From: JASLDZ01 sp964242895
GTDB lineage: Bacteria; Pseudomonadota; Alphaproteobacteria; Caulobacterales; Caulobacteraceae
Assembly (NCBI GenBank): GCA_964242895.1
Contig: CAXTBN010000002.1
Coordinates: 39,750 to 103,749 of the forward strand
DNA length: 64,000 nt
Reading direction: 5' to 3'
Below the pieces are notes generated by a model. It worked only from the letters and a program-made list of their open reading frames with translations, was not told where the DNA came from and did not search any database. Numbering within the stretch: the first letter of the stretch is position 1; each line of letters opens with the position of its first letter. The translations under genes were made by a program, and so were the position numbers. Positions 27,010 to 36,831 of the stretch are shown in pieces.

Positions 27010-28383
27010 ATGGACGTGCGGCGGGTCGACGTGGCGGTGATCGGCGCGGGCACCGCCGGGCTGGAGGCCTGGCGCGCGGCCACGGACGCCGGGGCCGACG
27101 CCGTGCTGATCGAGGCGGGCGCCTGGGGCACCACCTGCATCCGCGTGGGCTGCATCCCGTCCAAGCTCCTGCTCTCCGCCGCTGATGTCGCCCGCAAGGC
27201 GCGCGCGGCGGGCGTCTTCGGCGTGCGCACGGGCGAGGTGTCCGTCGACGGGCGCGCGGTGATGGCGCGCGTGCGCGCCGAGCGCGACCACTTCCTGCGC
27301 GAGGCGCTCAAGAAGGTCGACGCCATGCCGCCGTCCGCCCGGATCCAGGGCCGGGCGCGCTTCATCTCGGCCACGCGGCTGGCGGTGGAGGGCGGCCCCG
27401 AGATCGAGGCGCGGAGCGTGGTGATCGCCGCGGGTGCGCGCCCGCAGGTCGCCCCGGAGCTGAAGCTCGGCGACCGCTTGCTCACGACGGACTCGCTGTT
27501 CGAGCTGGACGACCTGCCGGCGTCGCTGGCGGTGGCGGGCGCGGGCGCGCTCGGCATCGAGCTCGCCTTGGCCTTCGCACGGCTGGGCGTCGAGACCGCG
27601 GTGTTCGACAAGTCGCCCACCCCCGCCGGCCTTCATGACCCCGAGGTGGGCGGCCGAGCGGCCGAGCTGTTCCGCCAGGAGGTGGAGCTGCACCTGGAGG
27701 TGAAGGTCGAGGCGGAGGCCGACGGCGACGCCGCCCGCGTGCGCTGGAGCGGCGACGCCGGCTCGGGCGAGCGCATTTTCGCGCGCGTGCTCTCAGCCAG
27801 CGGGCGCGCGCCGAACGTGGAGGATCTGGGGCTGGAGGCGACCGGGCTGAAGCTGGACGACCACGGCGTCCCCGAGCACGACCCGGCGACGGGGCGCTGC
27901 GGCGAGAGCCGCATCTTCATCGCCGGCGACGCCGACCAGGACCGGCCGGTGCTGCACGAGGCGGCGTTCCAGGGCCGCACCGCCGGCGGGAACGCCGCCC
28001 GCGGAGGCGCCGAGCCCGGGCCGAAGCGCCCGGCCTTCGCCCTGTCCTACACCGACCCGGACTGCGCGATCGTGGGCGAGCCGCTGGCGGCGCTGGGCGA
28101 GGAGGCGGTCTGCGCCGTGTTCGACGAGGGCCGCGGCCGCGCGCGCATCGAGGGCCGGCCCAACGGCATGATCAAGCTGTGGATGCGCAAGGGCGGCGGC
28201 CCGATCGCGGGCGCCGAGATGGTCGGGCCGGGCGTGGAGGGCGTGTCGCAGCTGCTGGCGCAGCTGATCGCCGCGCGCGCCACCGTGCGTCAGGCGCTGG
28301 AGCTGCCCTTCTACCACCCGACCTACGCCGAGGAGCTGAAGGGCGCGCTGGAGGCGCTCGACGCCGCCTGGCGCGAAAGCTGA
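27010..28383 (+). CDS. Dihydrolipoyl dehydrogenase-family flavoprotein disulfide reductase
   Basis: A 457-residue class I pyridine nucleotide-disulfide oxidoreductase. FAD motif GAGTAG (12-17), redox disulfide CIRVGC (Cys43/Cys48) in GTTCIRVGCIPSK, NAD motif GAGALG (177-182), second FAD motif FIAGDADQD, and the C-terminal base region FYHPTYAEELKGAL. It is related to dihydrolipoyl dehydrogenase, but no 2-oxoacid dehydrogenase genes are near, so the partner is unknown. The start is ATG 27010 with GAGGG before it; an upstream GTG at 26962 is possible. It is divergent from the ABC genes. Confidence 0.88.
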   Translation: MDVRRVDVAVIGAGTAGLEAWRAATDAGADAVLIEAGAWGTTCIRVGCIPSKLLLSAADVARKARAAGVFGVRTGEVSVDGRAVMARVRAERDHFLREALKKVDAMPPSARIQGRARFISATRLAVEGGPEIEARSVVIAAGARPQVAPELKLGDRLLTTDSLFELDDLPASLAVAGAGALGIELALAFARLGVETAVFDKSPTPAGLHDPEVGGRAAELFRQEVELHLEVKVEAEADGDAARVRWSGDAGSGERIFARVLSASGRAPNVEDLGLEATGLKLDDHGVPEHDPATGRCGESRIFIAGDADQDRPVLHEAAFQGRTAGGNAARGGAEPGPKRPAFALSYTDPDCAIVGEPLAALGEEAVCAVFDEGRGRARIEGRPNGMIKLWMRKGGGPIAGAEMVGPGVEGVSQLLAQLIAARATVRQALELPFYHPTYAEELKGALEALDAAWRES

Positions 28384-28384
28384 G

Positions 28385-29743
28385 CTAGGCGGCCGTCACC
28401 GGCGGCAGGCGGAAACGGCCGTCGCGCAGCTCCGCGCGCGGCAGGTAGGCGCGCAGGATCAGCGTGAAGCGGCCGGCCGGAGCGGGCAGCCAGTTCGCGC
28501 GCCGCTCTCCGCCCGGGTCGGCGGCGCCGATCAGCAGCGAGCAGCCCCCGTCGGCGGTGCGCCGCAGCCCCGGCGTGCGGTCGCCCACGGCGTAGCGGCG
28601 CAGCGGGTTGTCCGCGAAGAACAGCGCGCCCTCCGGCGTGCGCTCGTACAGGGTGAGTGACCAGAAGCCGTCGATGGGCAGCGCGGGCAAGTCCAGCCGC
28701 CAGGCGCGCGCGCCGTCGAAGGTGAAGGGCGGCGCGCCGGCCGCGCCGTCGCCGGCCGCGGTCATGTACATGGCCTCCGCCGTCGGGAGGGTCGCCAGGC
28801 CGCCGAGCGCCACGGCGGCGCGGTACAGGTAGTCGGTCCCGAAGTCGCCGAGGTTCGGCCTGGGGTAGGTCCAGCCGTTCACCGGTCGGCCGCCCGCCGC
28901 GATCCCGGCGCGCAGCAGCGCCTTGGCGTCGTCCACGCCGGCCTGCGCCTCGGCGACCCGCGCCGGGTCGGCGGCGGCGGCCGTCGACAGGCCGAGCCGC
29001 TGCGCCGCCATGCCCACGCGCATCAGGGCGCCCATGTCGGCGTCGAGCAGGCCCACGTCGGAGAGGAAGGGCACGGCGCCGCCGATCAGGGCGGCGGCCG
29101 ATGCGTCACGCGGCGGCGCGGGCGGTGGAGGAGGGCCGGCGGCGCCCTCGGCGGTGATCCCGTCCTGCACGGCGTGCGCGGCGTCGAGGTCGGCGGGGCC
29201 GTCCACCAGCGTGCGGCCGAGCGCCCACACCCAGCGGGTCGGAGAGACCACCACCTGCGTCCCGTCCGCGGGCTTGAGCGCGGCGGCCTGCTGGGCGGTG
29301 GCGACGGTCAGCCGCGCGGCGCGGCCCCCGTCCACGCGCGTGCCGGCGATGTGGAAGTTGTTGGTCCACCCGTCGATCAGCGCGAGCGAGACGTACCGAC
29401 GCCCGGTCTCGGGGACGGAGAGCGACACCGGGCCCTGCCGCAGGTCGAGGAAGGCGGTCGAGTAGAGCGTGTCGGCGTTGGGCGTGGTCACCATGCGGTC
29501 GCCGGCGGCCGCCAGCCTGCGCATGTGCGTGAAGCGGTTCGCCTGCGCGCCCGCCGCGAACGCTCTATCGCGAGTGCGACCCACCTCGAAGGCGGGCAGA
29601 GTGAAGATGTAGGCGTTGCGCGTCAGCGTCTTGAGGTCGGGCGCGGCCAGGAGGTCGGGCGCGCCGACATCGGACTGCGCGCGGGCCAGCGCCGGAGCGA
29701 GCGCCGCCGCGCCCCCGGCCAGCAGGATGGATCGCCGGTCCAT
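28385..29743 (-). CDS. Exported DUF1254/DUF1214 domain protein
   Basis: A 452-residue protein of the DUF1254-DUF1214 family. A twin-arginine-like start (DRRSILLAGGAAALAPALA) suggests export. The DUF1254 part contains TPNADTLYSTAFLDLRQGPV and YVSLALIDGWTNNFHIAG; the DUF1214 part contains PPFTFDGARAWRLDLPALP and FWSLTLYE. The function of the family is not established. The ATG lies in a TGATG overlap with the preceding hydrolase gene, so the two are coupled. Its stop lies one base from the convergent flavoprotein stop. Confidence 0.88.
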   Translation of the reverse strand: MDRRSILLAGGAAALAPALARAQSDVGAPDLLAAPDLKTLTRNAYIFTLPAFEVGRTRDRAFAAGAQANRFTHMRRLAAAGDRMVTTPNADTLYSTAFLDLRQGPVSLSVPETGRRYVSLALIDGWTNNFHIAGTRVDGGRAARLTVATAQQAAALKPADGTQVVVSPTRWVWALGRTLVDGPADLDAAHAVQDGITAEGAAGPPPPPAPPRDASAAALIGGAVPFLSDVGLLDADMGALMRVGMAAQRLGLSTAAAADPARVAEAQAGVDDAKALLRAGIAAGGRPVNGWTYPRPNLGDFGTDYLYRAAVALGGLATLPTAEAMYMTAAGDGAAGAPPFTFDGARAWRLDLPALPIDGFWSLTLYERTPEGALFFADNPLRRYAVGDRTPGLRRTADGGCSLLIGAADPGGERRANWLPAPAGRFTLILRAYLPRAELRDGRFRLPPVTAA

Positions 29744-31446
29744 CACCGGTCGTCCAGGTAGACGACGGGCAGGACCAGCGCCGAGGGATGGTCGCGGTCC
29801 ATGAAGACGCTGTTGGTCGCCACACGCGGCTTGGACGGGCCGCCCGGCGGCGAGCCGTCGTTCGGGTTCACCTGGAAGCGCGGGCTGTTGGACGAGGTGA
29901 CGTGCAGGGCGATGCGGTGGCCCCGCTCGAAGGTCAGCGCGGTGTTCCACAGGTCGAGCGTCAGCTTCTCGGGCGCGCCGGGCGTCATCATCTGCACCTG
30001 GTCCGGTTCGCGGCCGTGGCGGTAGCGGGCGCGGATGGGGGCGTCGAGCACCAGCGCCTCGTAGCCGTCGGGGTAGACGTCCACGAGCTTGGCCTCGAAG
30101 TCGGTGTCGGGCCCGTCGGTCGCGCCGTAGAGCTCCACGGTCACCGGGCCGGCGATGGCCACGTCGTGGTCGAGCACGGGCGTCTGGAAGCGGAAGTAGT
30201 CGGATCGGCCCTTGATCGGGCGCTGGTCCATCGGCCCGCGCTCGAAGGTGAGGTTGGCGCCGCCGTAGGTCATGACGGGGTTCTTCGGGTCGAACCTGTA
30301 GGTGACCTTGGCCTCGGCGACGGCGGGCGCGGCCGTGCTCAGCCCCATGTCGCGGCCGAGGTAGTAGCGGACCGGGCGGTTGGCGACCGGCCAGTCCGCC
30401 GAGTGCATCCAGCGGTTCTTGGCCGAGGGTGCGCCCTTCTCGGCGGACGCCATCATGTACCAGTCGACCGGCGGCTCATCCATGACGCCGTTGGGCTTGC
30501 CCTTCAGCCAGTAGTCGAACCAGCGCACGTCGTTGCTGTTCGGTCCGGCCATCTGCGCCGCCAGCCGGTCCTGGCCCGGATAGGCGAGGTCGCCGGAGAG
30601 GTCGCCGTGGCCGAACGGGCCCATGGTCAGGCGCTGGTTCCCGCGCGCGCCCTTGGCTCCGTCGTGCTGCAGCCGCTCGAAGTTCTCCACCGAGCCCGTG
30701 TTGAAGATGTCGTACCAGCCGCCGACGTTCCAGACGGGGATGCTGACGTACTTGATCGCGTCGCCCGGCCCGGCGCGGTCGGCGAACACGTTGCGCACCT
30801 CATTGGCCTGCAGCCGGCGGATCACGTCGTCCGAGACGCCCTGGCCCTTGAGCCAGCCCACAAGGTCCTTGTCCTCCGGCACGCCGCCGAGGAAGGAGGT
30901 GCGGAAGGTCTCGTTGGGCGCGACGATCACGTAGGCCGCCTTGAGGTGAGGCGGCTGCGCGATGGCGGCCAGGTTGGAGGTGATCCCCATGGCCGAGGCC
31001 CCGGTGATCCCGACCCTGCCGTTGCTCCAAGGCTCCTTCGCGAGCCCCTCGACGCTGTCGTAGCCGTCCTCGATGTCGTTAGAGAACGCGTCGTAGAAGC
31101 CGGTGCTGTGGCCCTTCCCGCGCACGTCCTGCACCACGTAGGCGTAGCCGGCGCCCGTCCACTTCGCCGCGCCCGCGGCGGGGAACATCTTGCCGTCCTT
31201 GAGGTAGGGCGTGCGCACCAGAACCACCGGCCAGGGGCCGGGGCCGTCGGGCAGGAAGACGTTGGCGGCGAGCCTGGTCCCGTCGCGCATGGAGGTGAAC
31301 ACCTCCATTCTCTTCGCCGCACCGGCCACGGAGGCCGGGGCGGCGGGCGGAGCGGCCGGCGCCTGGGCCGAGGCGGACCATGCGGCGAGGACCAGCGCCG
31401 CGAAACCCGCCGCGGCGCAGAGCGCCGCCTTGCGACCGTGACCCAT
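29743..31446 (-). CDS. CocE/NonD-family (X-Pro dipeptidyl-peptidase-like) hydrolase
   Basis: A 567-residue exported alpha/beta hydrolase (signal peptide about 1-28). The nucleophile elbow is GASAMG (Ser151); other family motifs are VRTPYLKDGKMFP, VVQDVRGKGHSTG, GGWYDIFNTG (acid) and GPFGHGDLSGD (His). The C-terminal X-Pro/CocE jelly-roll domain follows from about residue 360, with ELYGATDGPDTDFEAKLVDV. It probably cleaves acyl-peptide or ester substrates in the periplasm. It is coupled to the DUF1254 gene. Confidence 0.9.
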   Translation of the reverse strand: MGHGRKAALCAAAGFAALVLAAWSASAQAPAAPPAAPASVAGAAKRMEVFTSMRDGTRLAANVFLPDGPGPWPVVLVRTPYLKDGKMFPAAGAAKWTGAGYAYVVQDVRGKGHSTGFYDAFSNDIEDGYDSVEGLAKEPWSNGRVGITGASAMGITSNLAAIAQPPHLKAAYVIVAPNETFRTSFLGGVPEDKDLVGWLKGQGVSDDVIRRLQANEVRNVFADRAGPGDAIKYVSIPVWNVGGWYDIFNTGSVENFERLQHDGAKGARGNQRLTMGPFGHGDLSGDLAYPGQDRLAAQMAGPNSNDVRWFDYWLKGKPNGVMDEPPVDWYMMASAEKGAPSAKNRWMHSADWPVANRPVRYYLGRDMGLSTAAPAVAEAKVTYRFDPKNPVMTYGGANLTFERGPMDQRPIKGRSDYFRFQTPVLDHDVAIAGPVTVELYGATDGPDTDFEAKLVDVYPDGYEALVLDAPIRARYRHGREPDQVQMMTPGAPEKLTLDLWNTALTFERGHRIALHVTSSNSPRFQVNPNDGSPPGGPSKPRVATNSVFMDRDHPSALVLPVVYLDDR

Positions 31447-31521
31447 GCCTCACCTCCCCGGTGCGCCTTGCCCGGCGCTTGGGCGCGATCACGCCCGCCT
31501 CCGCCCGCGCCCGTCAAGCGC

Positions 31522-31550
31522 TTGTGCGCGGACCGGGGTCGCGCTCTATC
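31522..31550 (+). promoter_or_regulatory. Candidate promoter for the M14 peptidase gene
   Basis: TTGTGC, 17 bases, TCTATC, ending 31 bases before the start codon, in the 135-base divergent gap. The GAGGAG at about 31555 is too far from the ATG to be a typical ribosome site. This is a plausible but weak sigma-70-type match. Confidence 0.3.
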
Positions 31551-31581
31551 GTCCGAGGAGATCGGGCGTGGGGGCGTGCGG

Positions 31582-34395
31582 ATGACGGGGCGGTGGATGG
31601 CGGGCGCGGCGGCGGCCGCGCTCCTGGCGGCGACGGGCGCGGCGAGCGCCGAGGCGCAGGCTCCGGCGGCTCCGGCCGCGATCACCCCGCCCGAGCAGGC
31701 GCTCGGCGGCCACAAGCCGGGCGACGACTACTTCCTGGCCAACTACGACCAGCTCTCCGCCTACTGGCGCACGCTGGCGTCGCAGTCCCCGCGCGCCAGG
31801 CTGGTGGTCCTCGGCAGGACGGCGGAGGGGCGCGACCAGCTGATGATGGTGGTCTCCTCGCCGGAGAACATCGCCCGCCTCGACCGCTGGAAGGAGATCA
31901 CCCACCGTCTCGGCGACGGCCGCATCGGCGAGGTGGAGGCCAAGACGCTGGCCGCCGAGGGCCGCGCGATCGTGTGGCTGGACGCCGGCCTGCACGCCAC
32001 GGAGAGCGTCACGGCGCAGACGCACATCCAGCTCGCCTACGACCTGCTCTCCGCCAACGACCCGGAGACGTTGCGCTTCCTCAACGACGACATCATCCTG
32101 CTGCCCATCGTCAACCCGGACGGCATGCAGCTGGTCGCGAACTGGTATATGCGCGAGCCCGACCCGACCAAGCGCAGGAACGAGAACCTGCCGGTGCTTT
32201 ACCAGAAGTACATCGGCCACGATGACAACCGCGACTTCTACGCTTCCACGCAGGCGGAGACGACCAACGACAACCGGGCGCTGTGGCGCGACTGGCGGCC
32301 GCAGATCGTCTACAACGAACACCAGACGGGACCGGTCGGCACCGTGGTGTTCATCCCGCCGTTCCGGGACCCTTTCAACTACCACTACGACCCGCTGGTC
32401 ATCGCCTCGACCGACAGCCTGGCCTACGCCATGCACGACCGGCTGATCCGCCGGGACATGCCAGGCTCGATCATGCGCTCTGGCGCGCCGTACTCGACCT
32501 GGTTCAACGGCGGGCTGCGCACCGTCAGCTACTTCCACAACACGCTGGGCATCCTCACCGAGATCATCGGCGACCCGACGCCCTACCCGCTGCCGCTCGT
32601 GCCCCGGAACCAGCTGGCGCGCGAGGACGAGCCCGCGCCCGTCGCGCCGCAACTCTGGCATTATAAGCAGTCGGTCGACTACATGCGGCAGATGGACCGG
32701 GCGGTGATGGACTACGCGTCCAAGAACCGTGAGCAACTGCTGCTCGACTACTGGATCATGGGCCGCAACGCCGTGCGGCGCGGCTCGCAGGACAGCTGGA
32801 CCGTCACGCCCAAACGCGTCGCGGCGCTGGAGGCGGCGGCCAAGGCGAGCAAGCCGCCGGAGGGCGTGCAGGGCATCCCGGGCCTCGTCGGCTACGACGC
32901 CCGCGAGGCGGTCGACCCGAAGCTGTACGACACCGTGCTGCACGCGCCCGACCAGCGCGATCCGCGCGGCTACATCCTGCCCGCCGACCAGCCCGACCTG
33001 CCGACGGCGGTGAAGTTCCTCAACACGCTGCTGAACAACGGCGTGGAGGTGAAGCGCGCCACGGCCGCCTTCACCGTGGCGGGCAAGAGCTACCCGGCCG
33101 GCTCGTACGTGGTGCGCACCGACCAGGCGTTCCGCCCGCACGTGCTCGACATGTTCGAGCCGCAGGACCACCCGCAGGACTTCGCCTACCCCGGCGGCCC
33201 GCCGAACCGGCCCTACGACATCACCGGCTACACCCTGGCGTTCCAGATGGGCGTGAAGTTCGACCGCGTGCTCGACGCCTTCGACGGCCCGTTCGCTCCG
33301 GTGCCCGACGTGATCGCGGCGCCGCCGCCGGGCCGCATCGTCGGCTCGGGTGGGGCGGGGTGGCTGTTCGACCACGCGCCGAACAACGACTTCGTGCTCA
33401 CCAACCGGCTGATGAAGGCGGGACAGCGTGCGTTCTGGCTCCGCGGCTCCGCGCGCGCGGACGGCCGCGAGTTCGCCTCCGGCGCCCTGTGGGTCCCCGC
33501 CACCTCCACCTCGCGCGCCGAAGTGCAGCGCGCGGTGTCAGGGCTCGGCCTGACCGCCTACGCCGTCGGCTCGGCGCCGGCGGGCGACAAGATCGCGCTC
33601 AAGCCGGTGCGGATCGGGCTGGTGGACGTCTACGGCGGCTCCATGCCGTCGGGCTGGATGCGCTGGGTCTTCGAGCAGTTCGAGTTCCCGTACACACTCG
33701 TGTTCCCGCAGCGGCTGAACGCTGGCGACCTCCGGCGTGACTACGACGTGCTGGTGTTCGCCGACGGGCTCATCCCCGCGCCGGGCGTGGGCCGCGGGGG
33801 AGGCGGCGGTGGCGGCCGTCGCCAACCCGAGCCGGCGAGCATCCCCGCCGAGTACCGCGACCGGCTCGGCCGGATCACCGCGGAGGAGACCGTCCCGAGG
33901 CTGGCGGAGTTCGCCAGGGCGGGAGGCACTCTGGTGGGCGTCGGCGGCTCCAGCCTGGTCGGGACCGAGCTCGGCCTGCCAGTGGAGAACGCGCTCGTGC
34001 AGCCGGGCCCGGACGGCAAGCCGCAGCCGCTCCCAGGCACGAAGTTCTACATCCCGGGCTCGCTGCTCTACGCCGACGTGGACACCACCCAGCCGCTCGC
34101 CTTTGGACTGCCCCCGCGCATGGACGTGTTCTTCGACAGCTCGCCCGCCTTCCGCGTCACGGGCGCGGGCGTCGCCAAGGTGGCCGGCTACAACGGCCCG
34201 GACGTGCTGCACGCCGGCTGGGCCTGGGGGCAGAAGGCGCTGGACGGCACGACCGCCGTGGTCGACGCGGACCTCGGGCGGGGCAAGGTGTTCCTGTTCG
34301 GCCCGGAGGTGACCATGCGCGGCCAGCCCCACCTCAGCTTCAAGTTCCTGTTCAACGCCCTCTACTACGGCCCGGCGGTGGCCAAGGGCGGCTAG
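31582..34395 (+). CDS. Exported M14-family zinc carboxypeptidase
   Basis: A 937-residue exported protein (signal peptide about 1-25). The M14 domain follows: LVVLGRTAEGRDQLMMVVSS, zinc ligands His138 and Glu141 (LHATES), LPIVNPDGMQL, and YNEHQTGPVG, which probably carries the third ligand. The C-terminal half (about 480-937) holds a region resembling class I glutamine amidotransferase-like folds of long M14 proteins (IGLVDVYGGSMPSGWMRWV). A Gly-rich loop (eight glycines) sits near residue 740. The open frame extends far upstream, antisense to the divergent gene; ATG 31582 is the start before the signal peptide. Confidence 0.9.
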   Translation: MTGRWMAGAAAAALLAATGAASAEAQAPAAPAAITPPEQALGGHKPGDDYFLANYDQLSAYWRTLASQSPRARLVVLGRTAEGRDQLMMVVSSPENIARLDRWKEITHRLGDGRIGEVEAKTLAAEGRAIVWLDAGLHATESVTAQTHIQLAYDLLSANDPETLRFLNDDIILLPIVNPDGMQLVANWYMREPDPTKRRNENLPVLYQKYIGHDDNRDFYASTQAETTNDNRALWRDWRPQIVYNEHQTGPVGTVVFIPPFRDPFNYHYDPLVIASTDSLAYAMHDRLIRRDMPGSIMRSGAPYSTWFNGGLRTVSYFHNTLGILTEIIGDPTPYPLPLVPRNQLAREDEPAPVAPQLWHYKQSVDYMRQMDRAVMDYASKNREQLLLDYWIMGRNAVRRGSQDSWTVTPKRVAALEAAAKASKPPEGVQGIPGLVGYDAREAVDPKLYDTVLHAPDQRDPRGYILPADQPDLPTAVKFLNTLLNNGVEVKRATAAFTVAGKSYPAGSYVVRTDQAFRPHVLDMFEPQDHPQDFAYPGGPPNRPYDITGYTLAFQMGVKFDRVLDAFDGPFAPVPDVIAAPPPGRIVGSGGAGWLFDHAPNNDFVLTNRLMKAGQRAFWLRGSARADGREFASGALWVPATSTSRAEVQRAVSGLGLTAYAVGSAPAGDKIALKPVRIGLVDVYGGSMPSGWMRWVFEQFEFPYTLVFPQRLNAGDLRRDYDVLVFADGLIPAPGVGRGGGGGGGRRQPEPASIPAEYRDRLGRITAEETVPRLAEFARAGGTLVGVGGSSLVGTELGLPVENALVQPGPDGKPQPLPGTKFYIPGSLLYADVDTTQPLAFGLPPRMDVFFDSSPAFRVTGAGVAKVAGYNGPDVLHAGWAWGQKALDGTTAVVDADLGRGKVFLFGPEVTMRGQPHLSFKFLFNALYYGPAVAKGG

Positions 34396-35264
34396 CTGAA
34401 CTCCGGCTTCGGCCGGCCCTCCCACACGTCGGGCAGGTCGGTCGAGACGCGGTCGGGGTAGTGGGCGGGGCGCTTCTCGGCGAAGCTGGCGATGCCCTCG
34501 CGCACGTCCTGTCCTTGGCCGCGGGCCTGGATGGCGCGGCTGTCGACGCTGTGCGCCTCCATGGGCGAGGGTGCGCCGAGCATGCGCCAGACGAGCTGGC
34601 GGCTGAGCGCCACCGAGACCGGCGCGCTCTCGTCGGTCATGCGGTGGGCCAGCGCCCTGGCGGCGGGCAACAGGTCTTCGGGCGCGTGGAGAGACTGCAC
34701 CAAGCCCTTGTCCAGGGCCTCCTGCGCGTCGAACACGCGGCCGGAGTAGAACCACTCCAGCGCCGTGGGCGCGCCCACCAGCCGCGGCAGGAACCAGGAG
34801 GAGCAGGCCTCCGGCGTGATGCCCCGGCGCGAGAAGACGAAGCCGAAACGGGCGGTGGTGGAGGCCAGGCGCGCGTCCATGGGCAGCTGCATGGTGGCGC
34901 CGACGCCCACGGCCGCGCCGTTCACCGCCGCGATCACGGGCTTGAGGCTGTCGTAGATGCGCAGCACCACGCGGCCGCCGCCGTCGCGGCGCACGCCGTC
35001 GACCACGATCTCGGCGGAGGCGTCGCGCTTGGTGTGGTCGAAGGTGTCGCCGCCGCGGCCGAGGTCGGCGCCCGCGCAGAAGGCGCGGCCGGAGCCCGTC
35101 AGGATCACCGCGCGCACCGCGTCGTCGGCGTCGGTGCGGTCGAACAGGGCGATCAGGTCGGCCATCATCGCCGCGTTGAAGGTGTTCATCCTGTCGGGAT
35201 GGTTGAAGGTGGCGACGGCGATCCCGTCCTCCACCTCCAGAGTCAGCGTCGAGAAGTCGGTCAC
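34392..35264 (-). CDS. Enoyl-CoA hydratase/isomerase family protein
   Basis: A 290-residue crotonase-fold protein. Oxyanion-hole segments are AFCAGADLG and NGAAVGVGATMQL. In the second active-site region the family's catalytic Glu is likely in RRGITPEACSSWFLPRLVG. It probably hydrates or isomerises an acyl-CoA in a degradation pathway. The GTG start overlaps the monooxygenase stop (GTGA). Its own stop and that of the convergent M14 gene share one CTAG. Confidence 0.92.
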   Translation of the reverse strand: MTDFSTLTLEVEDGIAVATFNHPDRMNTFNAAMMADLIALFDRTDADDAVRAVILTGSGRAFCAGADLGRGGDTFDHTKRDASAEIVVDGVRRDGGGRVVLRIYDSLKPVIAAVNGAAVGVGATMQLPMDARLASTTARFGFVFSRRGITPEACSSWFLPRLVGAPTALEWFYSGRVFDAQEALDKGLVQSLHAPEDLLPAARALAHRMTDESAPVSVALSRQLVWRMLGAPSPMEAHSVDSRAIQARGQGQDVREGIASFAEKRPAHYPDRVSTDLPDVWEGRPKPEFS

Positions 35265-36829
35265 GCGGTCTCCAGGGCGGGCGAGGCCGGGGCCGGGGCT
35301 GCGACCTTGGCGGGGATCGAGCCTTGCGCCACGCGCTCGCCGCGGCGGCGGAAGCGCAGCACGCCGTCGGCCAGCTTGGCGTGGCGCAGCGTCAGGATGT
35401 CGAGCACGTAGTTCTGGTGCAGCTTCCAAGGCGGCTTGGAGCCCTGCTTGGGGAAGGCGGCGACGGCGCGCTGCACGTAGCCCGAGCTGAAGGACAGGAA
35501 CGGCTCGGTGGTCAGCTCGGGGTCGGTGTTCTCCGGCGTGGCGGAGGCGAAGCCCCGGGCGTCCATGTAGGCCAGCACGCGGCACACCCAGGCGCTCACG
35601 AGGTCGGCCTTCAGCGTCCAGGAGGCGTTGGTGTAGCCGAACACCGCCGCGAGGTTGGGGACGTCGCTGACCATGGCGCCGCGGTAGTTCATGGTCTCGC
35701 CGAGCGACACCTCGCGCCCGTCCACGGCGATGCGCATGGCCGACAGCGGCTGCAGCTTCAGCCCCGTGGCGGTGACGAGCACGTCGCAGGGCAGCTCGCG
35801 CCCGTCGGTCAGGCGCACGCCGGTGGGGGTGACGCGGTCGATGTGGCCGGTGACGATGGTCGCGCGGTTCTCGTTCAGGGCGGTGAACAGGTCGGCGTCG
35901 GGCACCAGGCACATGCGCTGGTCCCACGGGTTGTAGGACGGCGTGAAGTGGGTCTCCACGTCGTAGCCCGGCTTCAGCTGGGCGCGCGCCATGTCGATCA
36001 GGGTCTTCTTGGCCTGCGCCGGGAACTTGCGCATGCGCTGGTAGAAGAACATGCCCAGGAGCACGTTGCGCCAGCGCACGAGGCTGTAGGCGAGCTTGGC
36101 CGGCAGGCGGCGACGCAGGGCGTTGGCCATGGCGTCCTCCGCCGGGCGCGACACCACGTAGGTCGGTGAGCGCTGCAGCATTGTGACGTGGGCGGCCCTG
36201 TCCGTCATGGCGGGCACCAGCGTCATGGCCGTGGCGCCCGAGCCGATCACCACCACCTGCTTGCCGGCGTACTCCAGGTCGGCGGGCCAGTGCTGGGGAT
36301 GCACGAGGCGGCCGGCGAAGCCGTCCAGGCCGGCGATCTCGGGAGTGTAGCCGGCGCTGTAGTCGTAGTACCCCGTGCAGCTCATCACCCAGCGGGCGCG
36401 CAGGGTGCGCGGGCCGTCGGGCGTGTCGACCTCGGCGGTCCACAGGGCGTCGGCGCTCGACCAGGCGAGGCTCCGCACCTTGTGGCGGAAGCGGATGCGC
36501 TCGGCGATGCCGTGCTCGGCGGCGGTGTCCTGCACGTACTTGAGGATCGAAGGGCCGTCGGCGATCGCCTTGGCCTCCCGCCAGGGGCGGAAGGCGTAAC
36601 CTAGGGTGTACATGTCGCTGTCGGAGCGGACGCCCGGATAGCGGAACAGGTCCCAGGTGCCGCCCACGGCCTCGCGGCCCTCGAGGATGGCGAAGGTCTT
36701 GTTCGGCAGGCGGGTGCGCAGGTGGTGCGCCGCGCCGATCCCGGAGAGGCCGGCGCCGACGATCAGCACGTCGAGCGGCGCGTCGCCGCCAGCCGTCTCG
36801 GGGCCGGAGCCCGGGGCGTCATAGGCCAT
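35261..36829 (-). CDS. FAD-dependent Baeyer-Villiger-type monooxygenase
   Basis: A 522-residue NAD(P)/FAD monooxygenase. FAD motif GAGLSG (25-30), the Baeyer-Villiger fingerprint FAGRLVHPQHWP (171-182, FxGxxxHxxxWP) and the NADPH motif GSGATA (196-201) are all intact. It inserts oxygen next to a ketone, giving an ester or lactone. It lies between an alpha/beta hydrolase and an enoyl-CoA hydratase, which together would form a short route from a ketone to CoA-linked acids. The natural substrate is unknown; related enzymes act on steroids, cyclic ketones or long-chain ketones. Confidence 0.92.
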   Translation of the reverse strand: MAYDAPGSGPETAGGDAPLDVLIVGAGLSGIGAAHHLRTRLPNKTFAILEGREAVGGTWDLFRYPGVRSDSDMYTLGYAFRPWREAKAIADGPSILKYVQDTAAEHGIAERIRFRHKVRSLAWSSADALWTAEVDTPDGPRTLRARWVMSCTGYYDYSAGYTPEIAGLDGFAGRLVHPQHWPADLEYAGKQVVVIGSGATAMTLVPAMTDRAAHVTMLQRSPTYVVSRPAEDAMANALRRRLPAKLAYSLVRWRNVLLGMFFYQRMRKFPAQAKKTLIDMARAQLKPGYDVETHFTPSYNPWDQRMCLVPDADLFTALNENRATIVTGHIDRVTPTGVRLTDGRELPCDVLVTATGLKLQPLSAMRIAVDGREVSLGETMNYRGAMVSDVPNLAAVFGYTNASWTLKADLVSAWVCRVLAYMDARGFASATPENTDPELTTEPFLSFSSGYVQRAVAAFPKQGSKPPWKLHQNYVLDILTLRHAKLADGVLRFRRRGERVAQGSIPAKVAAPAPASPALETA

Positions 36830-36831
36830 GG

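Noticed and set aside
29788..31581. Long upstream extension of the M14 peptidase frame
   Set aside because: It is antisense to the CocE hydrolase. The signal peptide after ATG 31582 marks the real start.
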